Program-made: the position numbers and the translations under genes
Origin: Lachnospiraceae bacterium P6B14
Lineage (GTDB): Bacteria; Bacillota; Clostridia; Lachnospirales; Lachnospiraceae
DNA: 64,000 nt
Assembly (NCBI GenBank): GCA_000687695.1
Contig: JHWZ01000003.1
Span: 1 to 64,000 of the forward strand
Reading direction: 5' to 3'
Part shown: one piece after another, positions 40,296 to 50,527 of the stretch
Position numbering within the stretch: position 1 is the stretch's first letter
How the letters are laid out: each line of letters starts with the position of its first letter
Notes under the pieces: generated by a model
What the model saw: only the letters and a program-made list of their open reading frames with translations
What the model was told of the DNA's origin: nothing
Database searches by the model: none

Positions 40296-41747
40296 ATGAT
40301 TAAAAAAAGCATCGCGCTGGCGTTGGTTTTGGGATTATCAATGGCCGTATTCACGGGATGTGGAAGTGAAGAAGCAAAAAAGGGAAACGACGCTGCCAGC
40401 GGATCAGCAGTCAGCGAAGCCGCTGTAGAGGATACAACTGCTGCTGATGAGTCGTCGGTGGCTGAGGAGGATATCCAGGCGCCTGAGGGATATCATCTTG
40501 TATGGCATGATGAGTTCGATGGCGACAAGCTGAATGAAGAGGATTGGAATCGTGAGACTCACCCGATAGGATGGGTAAACAATGAGTGGCAGGAGTATGT
40601 TCCCAGCGAAGACTATGCTTATGTAAAGGACGGCGAGCTCGTGATCCAGCCAAAGAAGGAAACACTCGAGAACGGAAACACCATTTACCGTTCAGGTCGT
40701 GTAAATACACAGGACAAGCATGACATCAAATACGGACGTATCGAGGCAAAGATCAAAGTGCCCGAGGGCAAAGGATTCCTTCCGGCATTCTGGATGATGC
40801 CGCAGGTGCAGGAGCACTACGGTATGTGGCCGCGATGCGGTGAGATAGATATCATGGAGGTTCTCGGTGATCAGTTAAACACCAACTACGGAACACTTCA
40901 TTTCGGTGCGCCTCACAAGCAGACACAGGGAACCATCCAGCTTACCGAGGGTGACTATGCTCACGAGTATCATACATTCGCTATCGAGTGGGAGCCGGGA
41001 CATATCAGCTGGTTTATGGATGATCAGAAGTATTTCGAGACAGATGACTGGTTCACTGCTAACGAGGGTGAGGATCCGAAGCCTTATCCGGCACCGTTTG
41101 ATCAGCCGTTCCATGTTATACTGAACGTCGCAGTCGGTGGTGACTGGCCGGGAGATCCGGACGAGACAACACCTTTTGATGAGCGTGCAGCAATGAGAGT
41201 AGACTACGTCCGCATGTTCCAGAAGGAAAGCTACGACGAGAATGTGGAAAAGCCCGTGAAGGTAAGAAACTTCAAGGAAGCAGATAAGTCAGGAAACTTC
41301 ATAACAAACGGAAAGTTCAAGGATGAAGAGAACTTAAATGATGATGAGGCATGGAAGTTCCTTCTATTTAAAGGAGGCGAAGGAGAAGCCAAGATCGAAA
41401 ACGGTGAGATCGTCATCTCTATGACCAACACCGGTTCGGAAGACTATGGCGTACAGCTCGTACAGCCGGGCATGCCGATGAAGAAAGGCTCATCCTACAA
41501 GCTTTCATTCGAGGCATACGCAGAAGACAACCGCACCATGAAGACGGCAGTGACCGCCCCGGATGTCGACTGGATCCGTTACCTCGAGGACACGGAGCTC
41601 AAGCTCGGTAAGAAATGGAAGAAATACTCCTACGAATTCGAAATGAAAGACGAGGACGATGACAACGCCCGCGTCGAGTTCAACATGGGTAAGGTTGATT
41701 CCACCGCTACGATACATATCAAAAACGTTAGACTGGAAGAGATTTAA
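40296..41747 (+). CDS. GH16 family beta-glucanase lipoprotein with C-terminal CBM-like domain
   Basis: 483 residues. Signal peptide with lipobox MAVFTGCGS (Cys22 anchor), an Ala/Ser/Glu linker, then a GH16 jelly-roll domain: YHLVWHDEFDGDKLNEEDWN opening, GRIEAKIKVPEGKGFLPAFW and the catalytic motif EIDIMEVLGD, with Glu183 as nucleophile, Asp185, and Glu188 as acid/base. FHVILNVAVGGDWPGDP closes it. Residues about 345-483 resemble a CBM4/9-type carbohydrate module. Probably a surface laminarinase or lichenase acting on beta-1,3 or mixed-linkage glucans. AGGGAGGA precedes ATG. Confidence 0.9.
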   Translation: MIKKSIALALVLGLSMAVFTGCGSEEAKKGNDAASGSAVSEAAVEDTTAADESSVAEEDIQAPEGYHLVWHDEFDGDKLNEEDWNRETHPIGWVNNEWQEYVPSEDYAYVKDGELVIQPKKETLENGNTIYRSGRVNTQDKHDIKYGRIEAKIKVPEGKGFLPAFWMMPQVQEHYGMWPRCGEIDIMEVLGDQLNTNYGTLHFGAPHKQTQGTIQLTEGDYAHEYHTFAIEWEPGHISWFMDDQKYFETDDWFTANEGEDPKPYPAPFDQPFHVILNVAVGGDWPGDPDETTPFDERAAMRVDYVRMFQKESYDENVEKPVKVRNFKEADKSGNFITNGKFKDEENLNDDEAWKFLLFKGGEGEAKIENGEIVISMTNTGSEDYGVQLVQPGMPMKKGSSYKLSFEAYAEDNRTMKTAVTAPDVDWIRYLEDTELKLGKKWKKYSYEFEMKDEDDDNARVEFNMGKVDSTATIHIKNVRLEEI

Positions 41748-41773
41748 TTATATTTACATAAAAAGAACAACAT

Positions 41774-41960
41774 CAGACAGGACCTGCGTAGGGCAGTTTG
41801 GAATTGTCCGGTGAGGGATGTGTATCGTACGTCGTTGCGCAGCTGTGTGTATAAAACTCGAAGAGTTTTGTTTACACAGCGCACAACGTGACGTACGATA
41901 AAAAAGCGAAAGCGTGCCCGAACGGACAAACCAAATCTGCCCGTACAGGGTCCGTCCTGA
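41774..41960. repeat. Modular palindrome, type B (copy B2), reverse orientation
   Basis: Outer arms pair GTAGGGCAGTTTGGAATTGTCC with the matching GGACAAACCAAATCTGCCC. The middle arm has CGTCGTTGCGCAG and its partner CGCACAACGTGACG, plus the AAAAAAGCGAAAGCGTGCCC block shared with B1 and B3. The apex (41842-41880) is an 18-bp imperfect stem with a GAA loop. It lies between GH16 and the ribosomal promoter and fills most of that 600-base gap. Confidence 0.82.
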
Positions 41961-41987
41961 TTTTTTAAAAAAAATTTAAAAAAAAGC

Positions 41988-42016
41988 TTGCATTTACCGT
42001 TTTGATATGTTAGAAT
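41988..42016 (+). promoter_or_regulatory. Promoter of the S10 ribosomal operon
   Basis: TTGCAT, 17 bases, TAGAAT. It lies about 345 bases upstream of rpsJ. Confidence 0.7.
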
Positions 42017-42022
42017 AGCGAT

Positions 42023-42361
42023 TGCTGTGACATGATAGCGAAGAAGCGGAGGTTGCCGCCCAGGCAGTTAGATACCTACTGTGTGGTATCAGGAACACCG
42101 TTACAAAGGCGGGTTTTTCGTGGAGCGAATGTCAAGGGTTGTTTCAAAATCAGATCAGCAATCAGGTTCGGAACAACCGGCAATCATGACGACAAGTCAC
42201 TGTACAGATGCATATTTTCTGCCACCGAGCAGATAAACGTGTGGATCCCGAGGAGGCTCGGGCATAATTTTTGAAAAGGTTATGGACACACACGGATGAG
42301 TGTACAGTCACCGCTTGTCGTACTACATTATCTATAGTACGAAAAGGAGGCGACTATTTTT
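42023..42361 (+). promoter_or_regulatory. Long structured S10 operon leader
   Basis: A leader of about 340 bases without a convincing gene. It includes GCGGAGGTTGCCGCC near 42046 and a long-range pairing of ACGACAAG...ACTGTACA (about 42191-42210) with TGTACAGTCACCGCTTGTCGT near 42311-42332, allowing for a 3-base bulge. This is where autogenous control of the S10 operon is expected; the family cannot be named from reading alone. Confidence 0.5.
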
Positions 42362-42685
42362 ATGGCAAGTAAAAAAAGTCAAAAAATGAGAATCATTCTG
42401 AAGGCGTATGATCACCAGATCATCGACATGGCAGCGTCCAAGCTTGTTGACACTGTAAACAAGACAGGCGCAAAGGTATCAGGACCGGTACCGATGCCGA
42501 CCAAGCGTGAGGTTGTAACAATCCTTCGTGCGGTACACAAGTACAAGGACTCACGTGAGCAGTTCGAGCAGAGAACACATAAGCGTCTTATCGACGTGCT
42601 CAGCCCGACACAGAAGACGGTAGATGCTCTTTCAAAAGTAGATCTGCCGGCAGGAGTTGCCATCGACATTCAGATGAAGAAGTAA
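42362..42685 (+). CDS. rpsJ: 30S ribosomal protein S10
   Basis: 107 residues. [20 protein letters not shown] and [20 protein letters not shown] are S10 hallmarks, followed by [18 protein letters not shown]. It also acts in NusB-NusE antitermination. First gene of the cluster; AAAGGAGG lies 11 bases before ATG. A structured 113-base gap separates it from rplC. Confidence 0.97.
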   Translation: MASKKSQKMRIILKAYDHQIIDMAASKLVDTVNKTGAKVSGPVPMPTKREVVTILRAVHKYKDSREQFEQRTHKRLIDVLSPTQKTVDALSKVDLPAGVAIDIQMKK

Positions 42686-42690
42686 TTCCA

Positions 42691-42775
42691 TAAGGAAAGA
42701 ACTTCGGCACGTACATAGCGCCCCAGTGAAAACGATATGTTTTCCGCCTAGGGAAGTGGCGAAGTAGAGTATTAT
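42691..42775 (+). promoter_or_regulatory. Structured spacer between rpsJ and rplC
   Basis: ACTTCGGCAC pairs with GTGGCGAAGT (one mismatch), enclosing a GAAAAC-GATAT-GTTTTC hairpin. The position, before the L3 and L4 genes, suggests a possible regulatory or processing element. Confidence 0.45.
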
Positions 42776-42798
42776 CATTATTATAGGAGGAAACAAAA

Positions 42799-43434
42799 AT
42801 GAAAAAGGCTATCGTAGCAACAAAGATTGGAATGACACAGGTTTACGACGAGAACGGAGTAATGACACCGGTTACAGTCCTTAAGGCAGGTCCGGTATAT
42901 GTTACTCAGGTAAAGACTGAGGAGAACGACGGTTACTCAGCAGTTCAGGTCGCTTACGGCGATACGAGAGAGAAACTTCTCACCAAGCCGGTTAAGGGAC
43001 ACCTCGCTAAGGCCGGTGTAGAGAATAAGAGATTCCTGACAGAGTTCAAGTTTGAGAATGCAGAGGAGTTCACTCCGGGTCAGGAGATCAAAGCAGACAT
43101 TTTTGAAGCAGGCGACATGGTTGATGTTTCTGCAAAGACAAAGGGTAAGGGCTTCCAGGGTGCCATCAAGCGTCACGGACAGAGCCGCGGACCTATGGGA
43201 CATGGTTCAAAGTTCCATCGTCATGCAGGATCAAACGGCTCAGCTTCCGATCCGAGTAAGGTATTCAAAGGCAAGAAGATGCCCGGTCAGATGGGTGCGG
43301 TAAACGTAACCATCCAGAATCTCCAGATCGTCCGTGTGGACGCTGAGGAGGGACTGCTTCTGATCAAGGGTGCCGTACCGGGACCGAAGAAGTCAACAGT
43401 CATCGTAAAAGAGGCTGTCAAAGCCAACGCATAA
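42799..43434 (+). CDS. rplC: 50S ribosomal protein L3
   Basis: 211 residues, normal length. [20 protein letters not shown] at the start, [27 protein letters not shown] for the rRNA-binding extension that reaches the peptidyl transferase centre, and [33 protein letters not shown] precedes ATG. Confidence 0.97.
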   Translation: MKKAIVATKIGMTQVYDENGVMTPVTVLKAGPVYVTQVKTEENDGYSAVQVAYGDTREKLLTKPVKGHLAKAGVENKRFLTEFKFENAEEFTPGQEIKADIFEAGDMVDVSAKTKGKGFQGAIKRHGQSRGPMGHGSKFHRHAGSNGSASDPSKVFKGKKMPGQMGAVNVTIQNLQIVRVDAEEGLLLIKGAVPGPKKSTVIVKEAVKANA

Positions 43435-43477
43435 TATCATATAAGAATAAGACGAAAAGAAAAAGGAGGAAAGACAG

Positions 43478-44161
43478 ATGGCAAGCGTATCTGTTTACAA
43501 TATGGACGGCAAAGAAGTCGAGAAGATGGATGTAAACGACTCGGTATTCGCCGCTCCGATCAATGAGCATCTGCTTCATAAAGCAGTGGTTCTGCAGCTG
43601 GCCAACAAGCGCCAGGGTACACAGAAGGCAAAGACCCGCTCAGAAGTACGCGGCGGTGGTCGTAAGCCTTGGAGACAGAAGGGAACCGGTCATGCAAGAC
43701 AGGGTTCGATCCGTTCACCACAGTGGACAGGAGGTGGTGTGGTATTCGCACCGACTCCGCGTGACTACAGCTTCAAGATGAACAAGAAGGAGAAAGAGGC
43801 AGCTCTCAAGGCAGCACTTTCTGCAAAGGTTAAGGATTCACAGCTGTACGTCGTTGACGAGTTCAAGTTTGACGAGCCAAAGACAAAGACAATGAACGAG
43901 CTGCTCACAAAGATGGGTGCAGGAAAAGCGTTCATCGTACTTGGCGGTGAGGGTGCAGCACCTTCTGATGCTCAGAAGAATGCAGCTCTTTCAGCCAGAA
44001 ATATTCAGGGTGTGAGAAGCACTTACTTCCTTCGTGAGGAGAACAAGGAAGCAGGAAACGCAACAGTCACAAGCGGACTTAACGTATACGACATTCTCAA
44101 GTATGACGCGCTCGTGATCGAGAAGAATGCAATCAAAGCGATCGAGGAGGTGTATGCATAA
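43478..44161 (+). CDS. rplD: 50S ribosomal protein L4
   Basis: 227 residues, about 20 more than average. The exit-tunnel loop RSEVRGGGRKPWRQKGTGHARQGSIRSPQ is intact, a site where macrolide-resistance changes occur in other bacteria. L4 is the autoregulator of the S10 operon in some bacteria. AAAGGAGG precedes ATG; the stop overlaps the rplW start by one base. Confidence 0.97.
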   Translation: MASVSVYNMDGKEVEKMDVNDSVFAAPINEHLLHKAVVLQLANKRQGTQKAKTRSEVRGGGRKPWRQKGTGHARQGSIRSPQWTGGGVVFAPTPRDYSFKMNKKEKEAALKAALSAKVKDSQLYVVDEFKFDEPKTKTMNELLTKMGAGKAFIVLGGEGAAPSDAQKNAALSARNIQGVRSTYFLREENKEAGNATVTSGLNVYDILKYDALVIEKNAIKAIEEVYA

Positions 44162-44460
44162 TGGCTGATATCAAGTATTATGACGTAATCTTAAAGCCGG
44201 TCATCACCGAGAGCTCGATGGAAGGTATGGATTACAAGAAATATACATTCTATGTACATACAGATGCAACAAAGACGATGATCAAGGATGCAGTTGAAAA
44301 AATGTTCCCGGGCACAGAGGTTGCCAAGGTAAACACAATGAACGTATCCGGCAAAAGCAAGCGCCGCGGTCGTACACAGGGCCAGACAGCAAAACGCAAA
44401 AAGGCAATCGTATGGCTTACAGAGGAAAGCGCTGACATCGAGATTTTTGAAGGTTTATGA
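44161..44460 (+). CDS. rplW: 50S ribosomal protein L23
   Basis: 99 residues. YYDVILKPVITESSMEGMDY, KYTFYVHTDATKTMIKDAVE and the extended loop SGKSKRRGRTQGQTAKRKKA. It surrounds the exit tunnel and docks signal recognition particle and trigger factor. Starts on the last base of rplD, so translation is coupled. Confidence 0.97.
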   Translation: MADIKYYDVILKPVITESSMEGMDYKKYTFYVHTDATKTMIKDAVEKMFPGTEVAKVNTMNVSGKSKRRGRTQGQTAKRKKAIVWLTEESADIEIFEGL

Positions 44461-44481
44461 TAGTAAGGAAAGGAGATCATC

Positions 44482-45327
44482 ATGGGAATCAAAAGCTATA
44501 ACCCATATACCCCTTCGAGGAGAAATATGACAGGTTATGATTTCGCTGAGATCACAACCGATACACCGGAGAAAAGCCTCCTTGCTCCTTTGAAGAAGCA
44601 TGCAGGCCGAAACGCACAGGGAAAGATCACTGTACGTCATCGCGGTGGTGGTAGTCGAAGGAAATACAGAATTATCGATTTCAAGAGAAATAAAGACGGG
44701 ATCCCTGCTACAGTTAAGAGCATCGAGTATGATCCTAACCGTACAGCAAACATCGCACTTCTTTCATACGCAGACGGTGAGAAGAGATACATCATCGCAC
44801 CGGCAGGCTTAAAGGTAGGCGACGTGCTCATGAACGGTGAGGGCGCAGAGATCCGCGTAGGTAACTGCATGGAGATGAAGGATATGCCGGTTGGTACTCA
44901 GGTACACAACATCGAGATGTATCCGGGACACGGCGGACAGCTCGTCCGTGCTGCAGGAACCAGCGCACAGCTTATGGCTAAGGAAGGCAAATATGCTATC
45001 CTGCGTATGCCGTCCGGAGAGATGCGTATGGTACCGATCGTGTGCCGCGCAACCATCGGAGTTATCGGAAACGGTGAGCACAACCTTGTGAACATCGGTA
45101 AGGCAGGTAGAAAACGTCATATGGGTATCCGCCCGACAGTCCGCGGTTCAGTCATGAACCCGAACGACCATCCGCATGGTGGTGGTGAGGGTAAGGCACC
45201 GGTAGGTCGCCCGGGACCGTGTACACCTTGGGGTAAACCGGCACTCGGTTATAAGACCCGTAAAAAGAACAAGCAGTCGAACAAGATGATCATCCGTCGT
45301 AGAGACGGCAAGGCTCTTGCTAAGTGA
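44482..45327 (+). CDS. rplB: 50S ribosomal protein L2
   Basis: 281 residues. [35 protein letters not shown] and the catalytic-centre-near [19 protein letters not shown] with its conserved His. L2 is needed for subunit joining and peptidyl transfer. AAAGGAG precedes ATG. Confidence 0.98.
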   Translation: MGIKSYNPYTPSRRNMTGYDFAEITTDTPEKSLLAPLKKHAGRNAQGKITVRHRGGGSRRKYRIIDFKRNKDGIPATVKSIEYDPNRTANIALLSYADGEKRYIIAPAGLKVGDVLMNGEGAEIRVGNCMEMKDMPVGTQVHNIEMYPGHGGQLVRAAGTSAQLMAKEGKYAILRMPSGEMRMVPIVCRATIGVIGNGEHNLVNIGKAGRKRHMGIRPTVRGSVMNPNDHPHGGGEGKAPVGRPGPCTPWGKPALGYKTRKKNKQSNKMIIRRRDGKALAK

Positions 45328-45359
45328 TGATCAGGTTGGAATAGAATGGAGGATATCAT

Positions 45360-45632
45360 ATGTCACGTTCATTAAAGAAAGGACCTTTCGCTGATCAGTC
45401 TCTTCTTAAGAAGATTGACGCGATGAACGAGTCCGGAGATAAATCTGTGATCAAGACCTGGTCACGTCGTTCCACCATCTTCCCGGCATGGGTTGGTCAT
45501 ACGATCGCCGTTCATGACGGAAGAAAGCATGTTCCGGTATATATCACCGAGGATATGGTTGGTCACAAGCTTGGTGAGTTCGTAGCAACAAGAACTTACC
45601 GTGGCCATGGTAAAGACGAGAAGAAACGCTAA
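45360..45632 (+). CDS. rpsS: 30S ribosomal protein S19
   Basis: 90 residues. [40 protein letters not shown] and the C-terminal [17 protein letters not shown]. It binds the head of the small subunit with S13. Follows rplB by 32 bases with a GGAGG site. Confidence 0.97.
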   Translation: MSRSLKKGPFADQSLLKKIDAMNESGDKSVIKTWSRRSTIFPAWVGHTIAVHDGRKHVPVYITEDMVGHKLGEFVATRTYRGHGKDEKKR

Positions 45633-45665
45633 TTCAACTAAGAAGTTTGAAAGGAGGTCTCTAAA

Positions 45666-46055
45666 GTGGCTAAGGGACATAGAACACAGATTAAAAAAGA
45701 GAGAAATCAAGAGAATAGAGAGACCAGACCGTACGCAAAGCTTCGTTTCGCACGTATGTCGGCACAGAAAGCAGAGTATGTTCTGGCAGCTATCCGCGGA
45801 AAGGACGTCATGACCGCTCAGGCGATCCTGGCATACAATCCGAGATATGCATCAACAGTGATCGGTAAGCTTTTAAAGTCTGCCATCGCTAATGCAGAAA
45901 ACAATAACGGCCTTGATCCGGAGAATCTCTACGTAGATGAGTGCTTCGCAGGAAAGGCAACAACAATGAAACGTATCAGACCGCGTGCTCGTGGAATGGC
46001 ATATCGCATCGAGAAAAGAACATGCCATATCACGATTATACTGAATGAGAGATAA
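45666..46055 (+). CDS. rplV: 50S ribosomal protein L22
   Basis: 129 residues, GTG start preceded by [51 protein letters not shown] and the tunnel hairpin [19 protein letters not shown]. The first ~15 residues ([19 protein letters not shown]) are an extension over the minimal family. Confidence 0.96.
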   Translation: MAKGHRTQIKKERNQENRETRPYAKLRFARMSAQKAEYVLAAIRGKDVMTAQAILAYNPRYASTVIGKLLKSAIANAENNNGLDPENLYVDECFAGKATTMKRIRPRARGMAYRIEKRTCHITIILNER

Positions 46056-46069
46056 GAAAGGAGATCAAG

Positions 46070-46744
46070 ATGGGACAGAAGGTAAATCCTCACGGCTTAA
46101 GAGTCGGTATCATCAAGGACTGGGATTCCAGATGGTATGCAGACGGAAAGGATTTCTCAGATAATCTTGTAGAGGACTACAAGATCCGTGAGTTTTTGAA
46201 GAAACGTTTGTACAGTGCCGGGATCTCCAAGATCGAGATCGAGCGTTCAACAGATCGCGTGAGAGTTCTGGTATTTACCGCTAAGCCGGGTGTTGTTATC
46301 GGTAAGGGCGGTGCTGAGATCGAGAAGCTCAAGAGTGAGCTCTCAGCATACTCAACAAAAAAGGTACTTGTAGACATTAAGGAAGTTAAGCGTGCAGATT
46401 GTGATGCACAGCTCGTAGCCGAGAATATCGCAGAGCAGCTTGAGCGCCGTATTTCCTTCCGTCGTGCGATGAAGTCCTGCATGGGCCGTGCGATGAAGGC
46501 AGGAGCAAAGGGTATCAAGACATCCGTTTCAGGACGTCTCGGTGGTGCCGATATGGCTCGTACGGAGTTCTACTCAGAGGGAAATATTCCTCTTCAGACA
46601 CTGCGTGCAGATATCGACTACGGATTTGCAGAGGCAGATACGACCTATGGTAAGATCGGTGTTAAGACATGGATCTATCATGGAGAGGTCCTTCCTACTA
46701 AGGATAATAAGAAAAAGAGTCAGAAGGAAGGGAGTGATAAGTAA
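46070..46744 (+). CDS. rpsC: 30S ribosomal protein S3
   Basis: 224 residues. [22 protein letters not shown] domain [19 protein letters not shown], and C-terminal [20 protein letters not shown] with [18 protein letters not shown]. It helps form the mRNA entry site. Stop overlaps the rplP start by one base. Confidence 0.97.
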   Translation: MGQKVNPHGLRVGIIKDWDSRWYADGKDFSDNLVEDYKIREFLKKRLYSAGISKIEIERSTDRVRVLVFTAKPGVVIGKGGAEIEKLKSELSAYSTKKVLVDIKEVKRADCDAQLVAENIAEQLERRISFRRAMKSCMGRAMKAGAKGIKTSVSGRLGGADMARTEFYSEGNIPLQTLRADIDYGFAEADTTYGKIGVKTWIYHGEVLPTKDNKKKSQKEGSDK

Positions 46745-47181
46745 TGTTAATGCCAAAGAGAGTAAAGCGTCGTAAGCAGTTCCGCGGTTCTATGAGAGGA
46801 AAGGCTTTACGTGGTAATAAGATCACTTACGGTGAGTTCGGACTCGTGGCTATGGAGCCTCACTGGATCAAGTCAAATCAGATCGAGGCAGCCCGTATCG
46901 CCATGACACGTCACACCAAGCGTGGTGGTAAAGTTTGGATTAAGATTTTCCCGGATAAGCCGGTCACAAAGACTCCGGCTGAGACCCGAATGGGTAAAGG
47001 TAAAGGTGCTCTCGAGTACTGGGTAGCAGTAGTTAAGCCGGGACGCGTGATGTTCGAGATCGCAGGCGTTCCTGAGGAGGTAGCAAGAGAAGCGCTCCGT
47101 CTGGCTATGCACAAGCTTCCCGTAAAGTGCAAGATTGTATCAAAGGCAGATCTGGAAGGAGGTGCGGGAAGTGAAGAGTAA
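46744..47181 (+). CDS. rplP: 50S ribosomal protein L16
   Basis: 145 residues. [40 protein letters not shown], and [20 protein letters not shown]. It supports the A-site tRNA region. It overlaps the rpmC start by 11 bases, so the pair is coupled. Confidence 0.97.
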   Translation: MLMPKRVKRRKQFRGSMRGKALRGNKITYGEFGLVAMEPHWIKSNQIEAARIAMTRHTKRGGKVWIKIFPDKPVTKTPAETRMGKGKGALEYWVAVVKPGRVMFEIAGVPEEVAREALRLAMHKLPVKCKIVSKADLEGGAGSEE

Positions 47182-47380
47182 GGATTTTACAAACAACCTC
47201 AAGGGAATGAGCGTTGAGGAGCTCACTGATGAGCTGACCGCAGCAAAGAAGGAGCTTTTCAACTTAAGATTTCAGAATGCAACAAATCAGCTTGATAACA
47301 CAAGCCGCATTAAAGAAGTTAGAAGGAACATTGCCCGTATACAGACCGTGCTGAACGAGACTCAGCGCGCACAGGCGTAA
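47171..47380 (+). CDS. rpmC: 50S ribosomal protein L29
   Basis: 69 residues. A GTG at 47171 gives [20 protein letters not shown], then [20 protein letters not shown], the typical two-helix L29. GGAGGTGCGGG just upstream supports this start; longer frames run inside rplP. Confidence 0.94.
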   Translation: MKSKDFTNNLKGMSVEELTDELTAAKKELFNLRFQNATNQLDNTSRIKEVRRNIARIQTVLNETQRAQA

Positions 47381-47394
47381 GGAGGTAACGTATC

Positions 47395-47649
47395 GTGGAA
47401 AGAAATCTTAGAAAAACACGTACCGGTAAGGTTGTCTCAGACAAGATGGACAAGACGATCACGGTTGCGGTAGTTGATAACGTTAAACATCCTCTTTATG
47501 GCAAGATCATGAAGAGAACCTATAAGCTGAAGGCTCACGATGAGGAGAATCAGGCAGGCATCGGAGATCGCGTGCGCGTGATGGAGACAAGACCGCTTTC
47601 AAAGGATAAGAGATGGCGTCTTGTAGAGATCATCGAAAAAGCAAAATAA
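47395..47649 (+). CDS. rpsQ: 30S ribosomal protein S17
   Basis: 84 residues, GTG start after [71 protein letters not shown] are the S17 OB-fold motifs. Confidence 0.96.
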   Translation: MERNLRKTRTGKVVSDKMDKTITVAVVDNVKHPLYGKIMKRTYKLKAHDEENQAGIGDRVRVMETRPLSKDKRWRLVEIIEKAK

Positions 47650-47684
47650 TTTTTTGAGTCAAAGTATCAGATAGGAGGAAAGTG

Positions 47685-48053
47685 ATGGTACAGCAGGAAA
47701 CCAGACTGAAGGTTGCCGACAATACCGGCGCGAAGGAACTCCTTTGCATCCGCGTTCTCGGCGGTTCAGTGAGAAGATATGCCGCTGTTGGTGACATCAT
47801 CGTTGCCACAGTTAAAGATGCAACACCGGGTGGTGTTGTTAAAAAGGGCGATGTGGTTAAAGCGGTTGTAGTACGTACCGTAAAGCAGATTCGTCGTCCG
47901 GATGGTTCATACATCCGCTTTGATGAGAACGCAGCAGTGATCATCAAGGAGGACAAGACACCGAGAGGAACTCGTATTTTTGGACCGGTAGCAAGAGAGC
48001 TTCGTGACAAGCAGTTCATGAAGATAGTATCACTCGCACCGGAAGTATTGTAA
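47685..48053 (+). CDS. rplN: 50S ribosomal protein L14
   Basis: 122 residues. [40 protein letters not shown], and [26 protein letters not shown] points to ATG 47685 rather than the GTG one codon upstream. L14 contacts S-subunit bridge B5 and the silencing factor RsfS. Confidence 0.97.
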   Translation: MVQQETRLKVADNTGAKELLCIRVLGGSVRRYAAVGDIIVATVKDATPGGVVKKGDVVKAVVVRTVKQIRRPDGSYIRFDENAAVIIKEDKTPRGTRIFGPVARELRDKQFMKIVSLAPEVL

Positions 48054-48066
48054 GGAGGAACGCGTT

Positions 48067-48372
48067 ATGGCAACGTCAAAGATCAAGAAGAATGACACCG
48101 TTCGCGTTATCACCGGTGTCGACAAAGGCAAAGAAGGTAAGGTCATCGAGGTTAAGGATGGCAAGGTAAAAGTAGAAGGCGTAAACAAGGCTACCATGCA
48201 TGTTAAGCCGAACCAGTCCAACACAAAGGGCGGTATCATCGAGGAGGAGAGATTTTTCGATATCTCTAACGTGATGCTCGTCGTAGAAGGTAAGACTACA
48301 CGCGTTGGATTCCGCGAGGAGAATGGAAACAAGGTTCGCTATGCTAAGGCTACAGGCGCCCTGATCGATTAA
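48067..48372 (+). CDS. rplX: 50S ribosomal protein L24
   Basis: 101 residues. KIKKNDTVRVITGVDKGKEG is the KOW motif; KGGIIEEERFFDISNVMLV follows. An early assembly protein of the large subunit. AAGGAGGAAC precedes ATG. Confidence 0.96.
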   Translation: MATSKIKKNDTVRVITGVDKGKEGKVIEVKDGKVKVEGVNKATMHVKPNQSNTKGGIIEEERFFDISNVMLVVEGKTTRVGFREENGNKVRYAKATGALID

Positions 48373-48390
48373 TAGAGAGGAGGTAACACT

Positions 48391-48930
48391 GTGTCAAGAT
48401 TAAGAGAACAGTTCGACAAAGAGATCGTCGACGCAATGATGAAAAAGTTCGAATACAAAAATAAAATGCAGGTACCGAAGCTCGATAAGATCGTTATCAA
48501 TATGGGTGTAGGTGAGGCCAAGGAGAACTCCAAGGTTCTTGATTCCGCCATCAGTGACTTAGAGATCATCTCAGGTCAGAAAGCAGTTGTGTGCCGTGCA
48601 AAGAAATCAGTCGCTAACTTCCGTCTTCGTGAGGGACAGGCGATCGGTTGTAAGGTAACACTTCGCGGCGAGAAGATGTATGAGTTTGCAGATCGTCTTA
48701 TAAATCTCGCTCTTCCGCGTGTCCGCGACTTCCGTGGTGTTAACCCGAACGCATTTGACGGTCGTGGTAACTATTCACTCGGAATCAAGGAGCAGCTGAT
48801 CTTCCCTGAGATCGAGTATGACAAGGTGGACAAGGTCAGAGGTATGGATATTATCTTCGTGACTACGGCACATACCGACGAAGAAGCAAGAGAGCTTCTC
48901 ACACAGTTTGGTATGCCGTTCAAGAAGTAA
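48391..48930 (+). CDS. rplE: 50S ribosomal protein L5
   Basis: 179 residues, GTG start after [51 protein letters not shown] and [20 protein letters not shown]. Binds 5S rRNA. Directly followed by rpsN. Confidence 0.97.
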   Translation: MSRLREQFDKEIVDAMMKKFEYKNKMQVPKLDKIVINMGVGEAKENSKVLDSAISDLEIISGQKAVVCRAKKSVANFRLREGQAIGCKVTLRGEKMYEFADRLINLALPRVRDFRGVNPNAFDGRGNYSLGIKEQLIFPEIEYDKVDKVRGMDIIFVTTAHTDEEARELLTQFGMPFKK

Positions 48931-48955
48931 TTACCGAAAGGAATGGAGGAAAATC

Positions 48956-49141
48956 ATGGCAAAAACAGCGATGAAAATAAAGCAGCAGCGTAAGCCGAAG
49001 TTCTCAACCCGTGCTTACACACGTTGCAAGCTGTGTGGACGCCCACATGGCTATCTGAGAAAGTATGGTATTTGCAGAATCTGTTTCCGCGAGCTGGCTT
49101 ACAAGGGTCAGATCCCGGGAGTTAAGAAATCAAGTTGGTAA
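48956..49141 (+). CDS. rpsN: 30S ribosomal protein S14, zinc type
   Basis: 61 residues, the short zinc-binding form. [20 protein letters not shown] supplies the four cysteines. GGAATGGAGG before ATG 48956 fixes the start. The short zinc form is the standard one in Clostridia; a zinc-free paralogue, if any, lies elsewhere. Confidence 0.97.
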   Translation: MAKTAMKIKQQRKPKFSTRAYTRCKLCGRPHGYLRKYGICRICFRELAYKGQIPGVKKSSW

Positions 49142-49159
49142 GAAGGAGGTATTTTTATC

Positions 49160-49564
49160 ATGACTATGAGTGATCCGATCGCGGATATGCTGACGAGAAT
49201 CCGCAACGCGAATACAGCAAAGCATGACACGGTAGATATCCCTTCTTCAAAGATGAAGGTTTCTATCGCAGAGATCCTCAAGAAAGAGGGTTATATCAAA
49301 GATTATGAATTAGTACAGGACGAGAAGGGCTTTTCAACTATCCATGTAACCATGAAGTATGGTAAGGATAAGAATGAAAAGATCATCTCCGGTCTGAAGA
49401 GAATCTCAAAGCCGGGTCTTCGTGTTTATGCAAACACGGATGAGCTGCCGAAGGTGCTTGGTGGTCTCGGAATCGCCATCATCTCTACAAACAAGGGAGT
49501 TCTCACAGACAAGGAAGCACGTAAGCAGAACGTTGGCGGTGAAGTACTCGCCTTCGTATGGTAA
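49160..49564 (+). CDS. rpsH: 30S ribosomal protein S8
   Basis: 134 residues. [40 protein letters not shown], and C-terminal [20 protein letters not shown] with [10 protein letters not shown]8 is an early 16S binder and the spc operon autoregulator in E. coli. GAAGGAGG precedes ATG 49160; a second ATG two codons later is possible. Confidence 0.96.
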   Translation: MTMSDPIADMLTRIRNANTAKHDTVDIPSSKMKVSIAEILKKEGYIKDYELVQDEKGFSTIHVTMKYGKDKNEKIISGLKRISKPGLRVYANTDELPKVLGGLGIAIISTNKGVLTDKEARKQNVGGEVLAFVW

Positions 49565-49584
49565 AAAAATAGGAGGATAACGGC

Positions 49585-50124
49585 ATGTCACGAATTGGAA
49601 GAATGCCTATCGCGGTACCGGCCGGTGTAACGGTTGATATTGCAGAAAATAATCAGGTGACGGTTAAAGGTCCGAAGGGCGAGCTTAAGAGAGTCCTTCC
49701 GGCCGAGATGAAGATCGAAAAGGACGGCGAGGAGATCAAGGTCACACGTCCTAATGATCTTAAGAAAATGAAGAGTCTGCATGGTCTGACCAGAACGCTT
49801 ATCAACAACATGATCGTTGGTGTTACCGACGGATATGAGAAGCGTCTCGAGGTAAACGGTGTCGGATATCGTGCAGCAAAGCAGGGAAATAAACTTACTC
49901 TTTCTCTTGGATATTCTCATCCGGTAGAGATGGAGGATCCGGAAGGTGTTGAGGTTACCGTAGATGGTCAGAACCTGATCATCGTAAAGGGAATCGACAA
50001 GGAGAAGGTTGGACAGTATGCAGCCGAGATCCGTGAGAAGAGACCGCCGGAGCCGTACAAGGGCAAGGGTATCAAGTATGATTACGAAGTGATCCGCCGC
50101 AAGGCTGGAAAGACCGGTAAGTAA
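49585..50124 (+). CDS. rplF: 50S ribosomal protein L6
   Basis: 179 residues. [40 protein letters not shown] and the C-terminal [20 protein letters not shown] signature. Two copies of the L6 fold, near the factor-binding stalk. AGGAGGATAAC precedes ATG. Confidence 0.97.
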   Translation: MSRIGRMPIAVPAGVTVDIAENNQVTVKGPKGELKRVLPAEMKIEKDGEEIKVTRPNDLKKMKSLHGLTRTLINNMIVGVTDGYEKRLEVNGVGYRAAKQGNKLTLSLGYSHPVEMEDPEGVEVTVDGQNLIIVKGIDKEKVGQYAAEIREKRPPEPYKGKGIKYDYEVIRRKAGKTGK

Positions 50125-50142
50125 GGAAAGGAGTGAACGAAA

Positions 50143-50511
50143 ATGGTAAAGAAGACAGCACGAAGTGTAGTTCGTGAGAACAAGCACAGACGCATCCGCA
50201 GCCGTTTAGCAGGCACTCCGGAGAAGCCGCGTCTGGCTGTGTTCCGCAGCAACAATCACATGTATGCACAGGTAATCGATGATGAAGCAGGCAACACGAT
50301 CGTTTCAGCCTCTACTGTCCAGGAGGACGTAAAGAAAGGGCTCGACAAGACCAACAATGTGGAAGCCGCTAAAAAGCTCGGTGAGGTTATCGCAAAGAAG
50401 GCTCTTGATAACGGAATCAAGACTGTAGTCTTCGATCGCGGAGGATACATCTATCAGGGCAAGGTTAAAGCATTGGCAGAGGCCGCAAGAGAAGCCGGCC
50501 TGGAATTCTAA
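50143..50511 (+). CDS. rplR: 50S ribosomal protein L18
   Basis: 122 residues. [40 protein letters not shown] and [20 protein letters not shown]. Binds 5S rRNA with L5. GGAAAGGAG precedes ATG. Confidence 0.97.
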   Translation: MVKKTARSVVRENKHRRIRSRLAGTPEKPRLAVFRSNNHMYAQVIDDEAGNTIVSASTVQEDVKKGLDKTNNVEAAKKLGEVIAKKALDNGIKTVVFDRGGYIYQGKVKALAEAAREAGLEF

Positions 50512-50527
50512 TGGAGGTTAGTATAAT

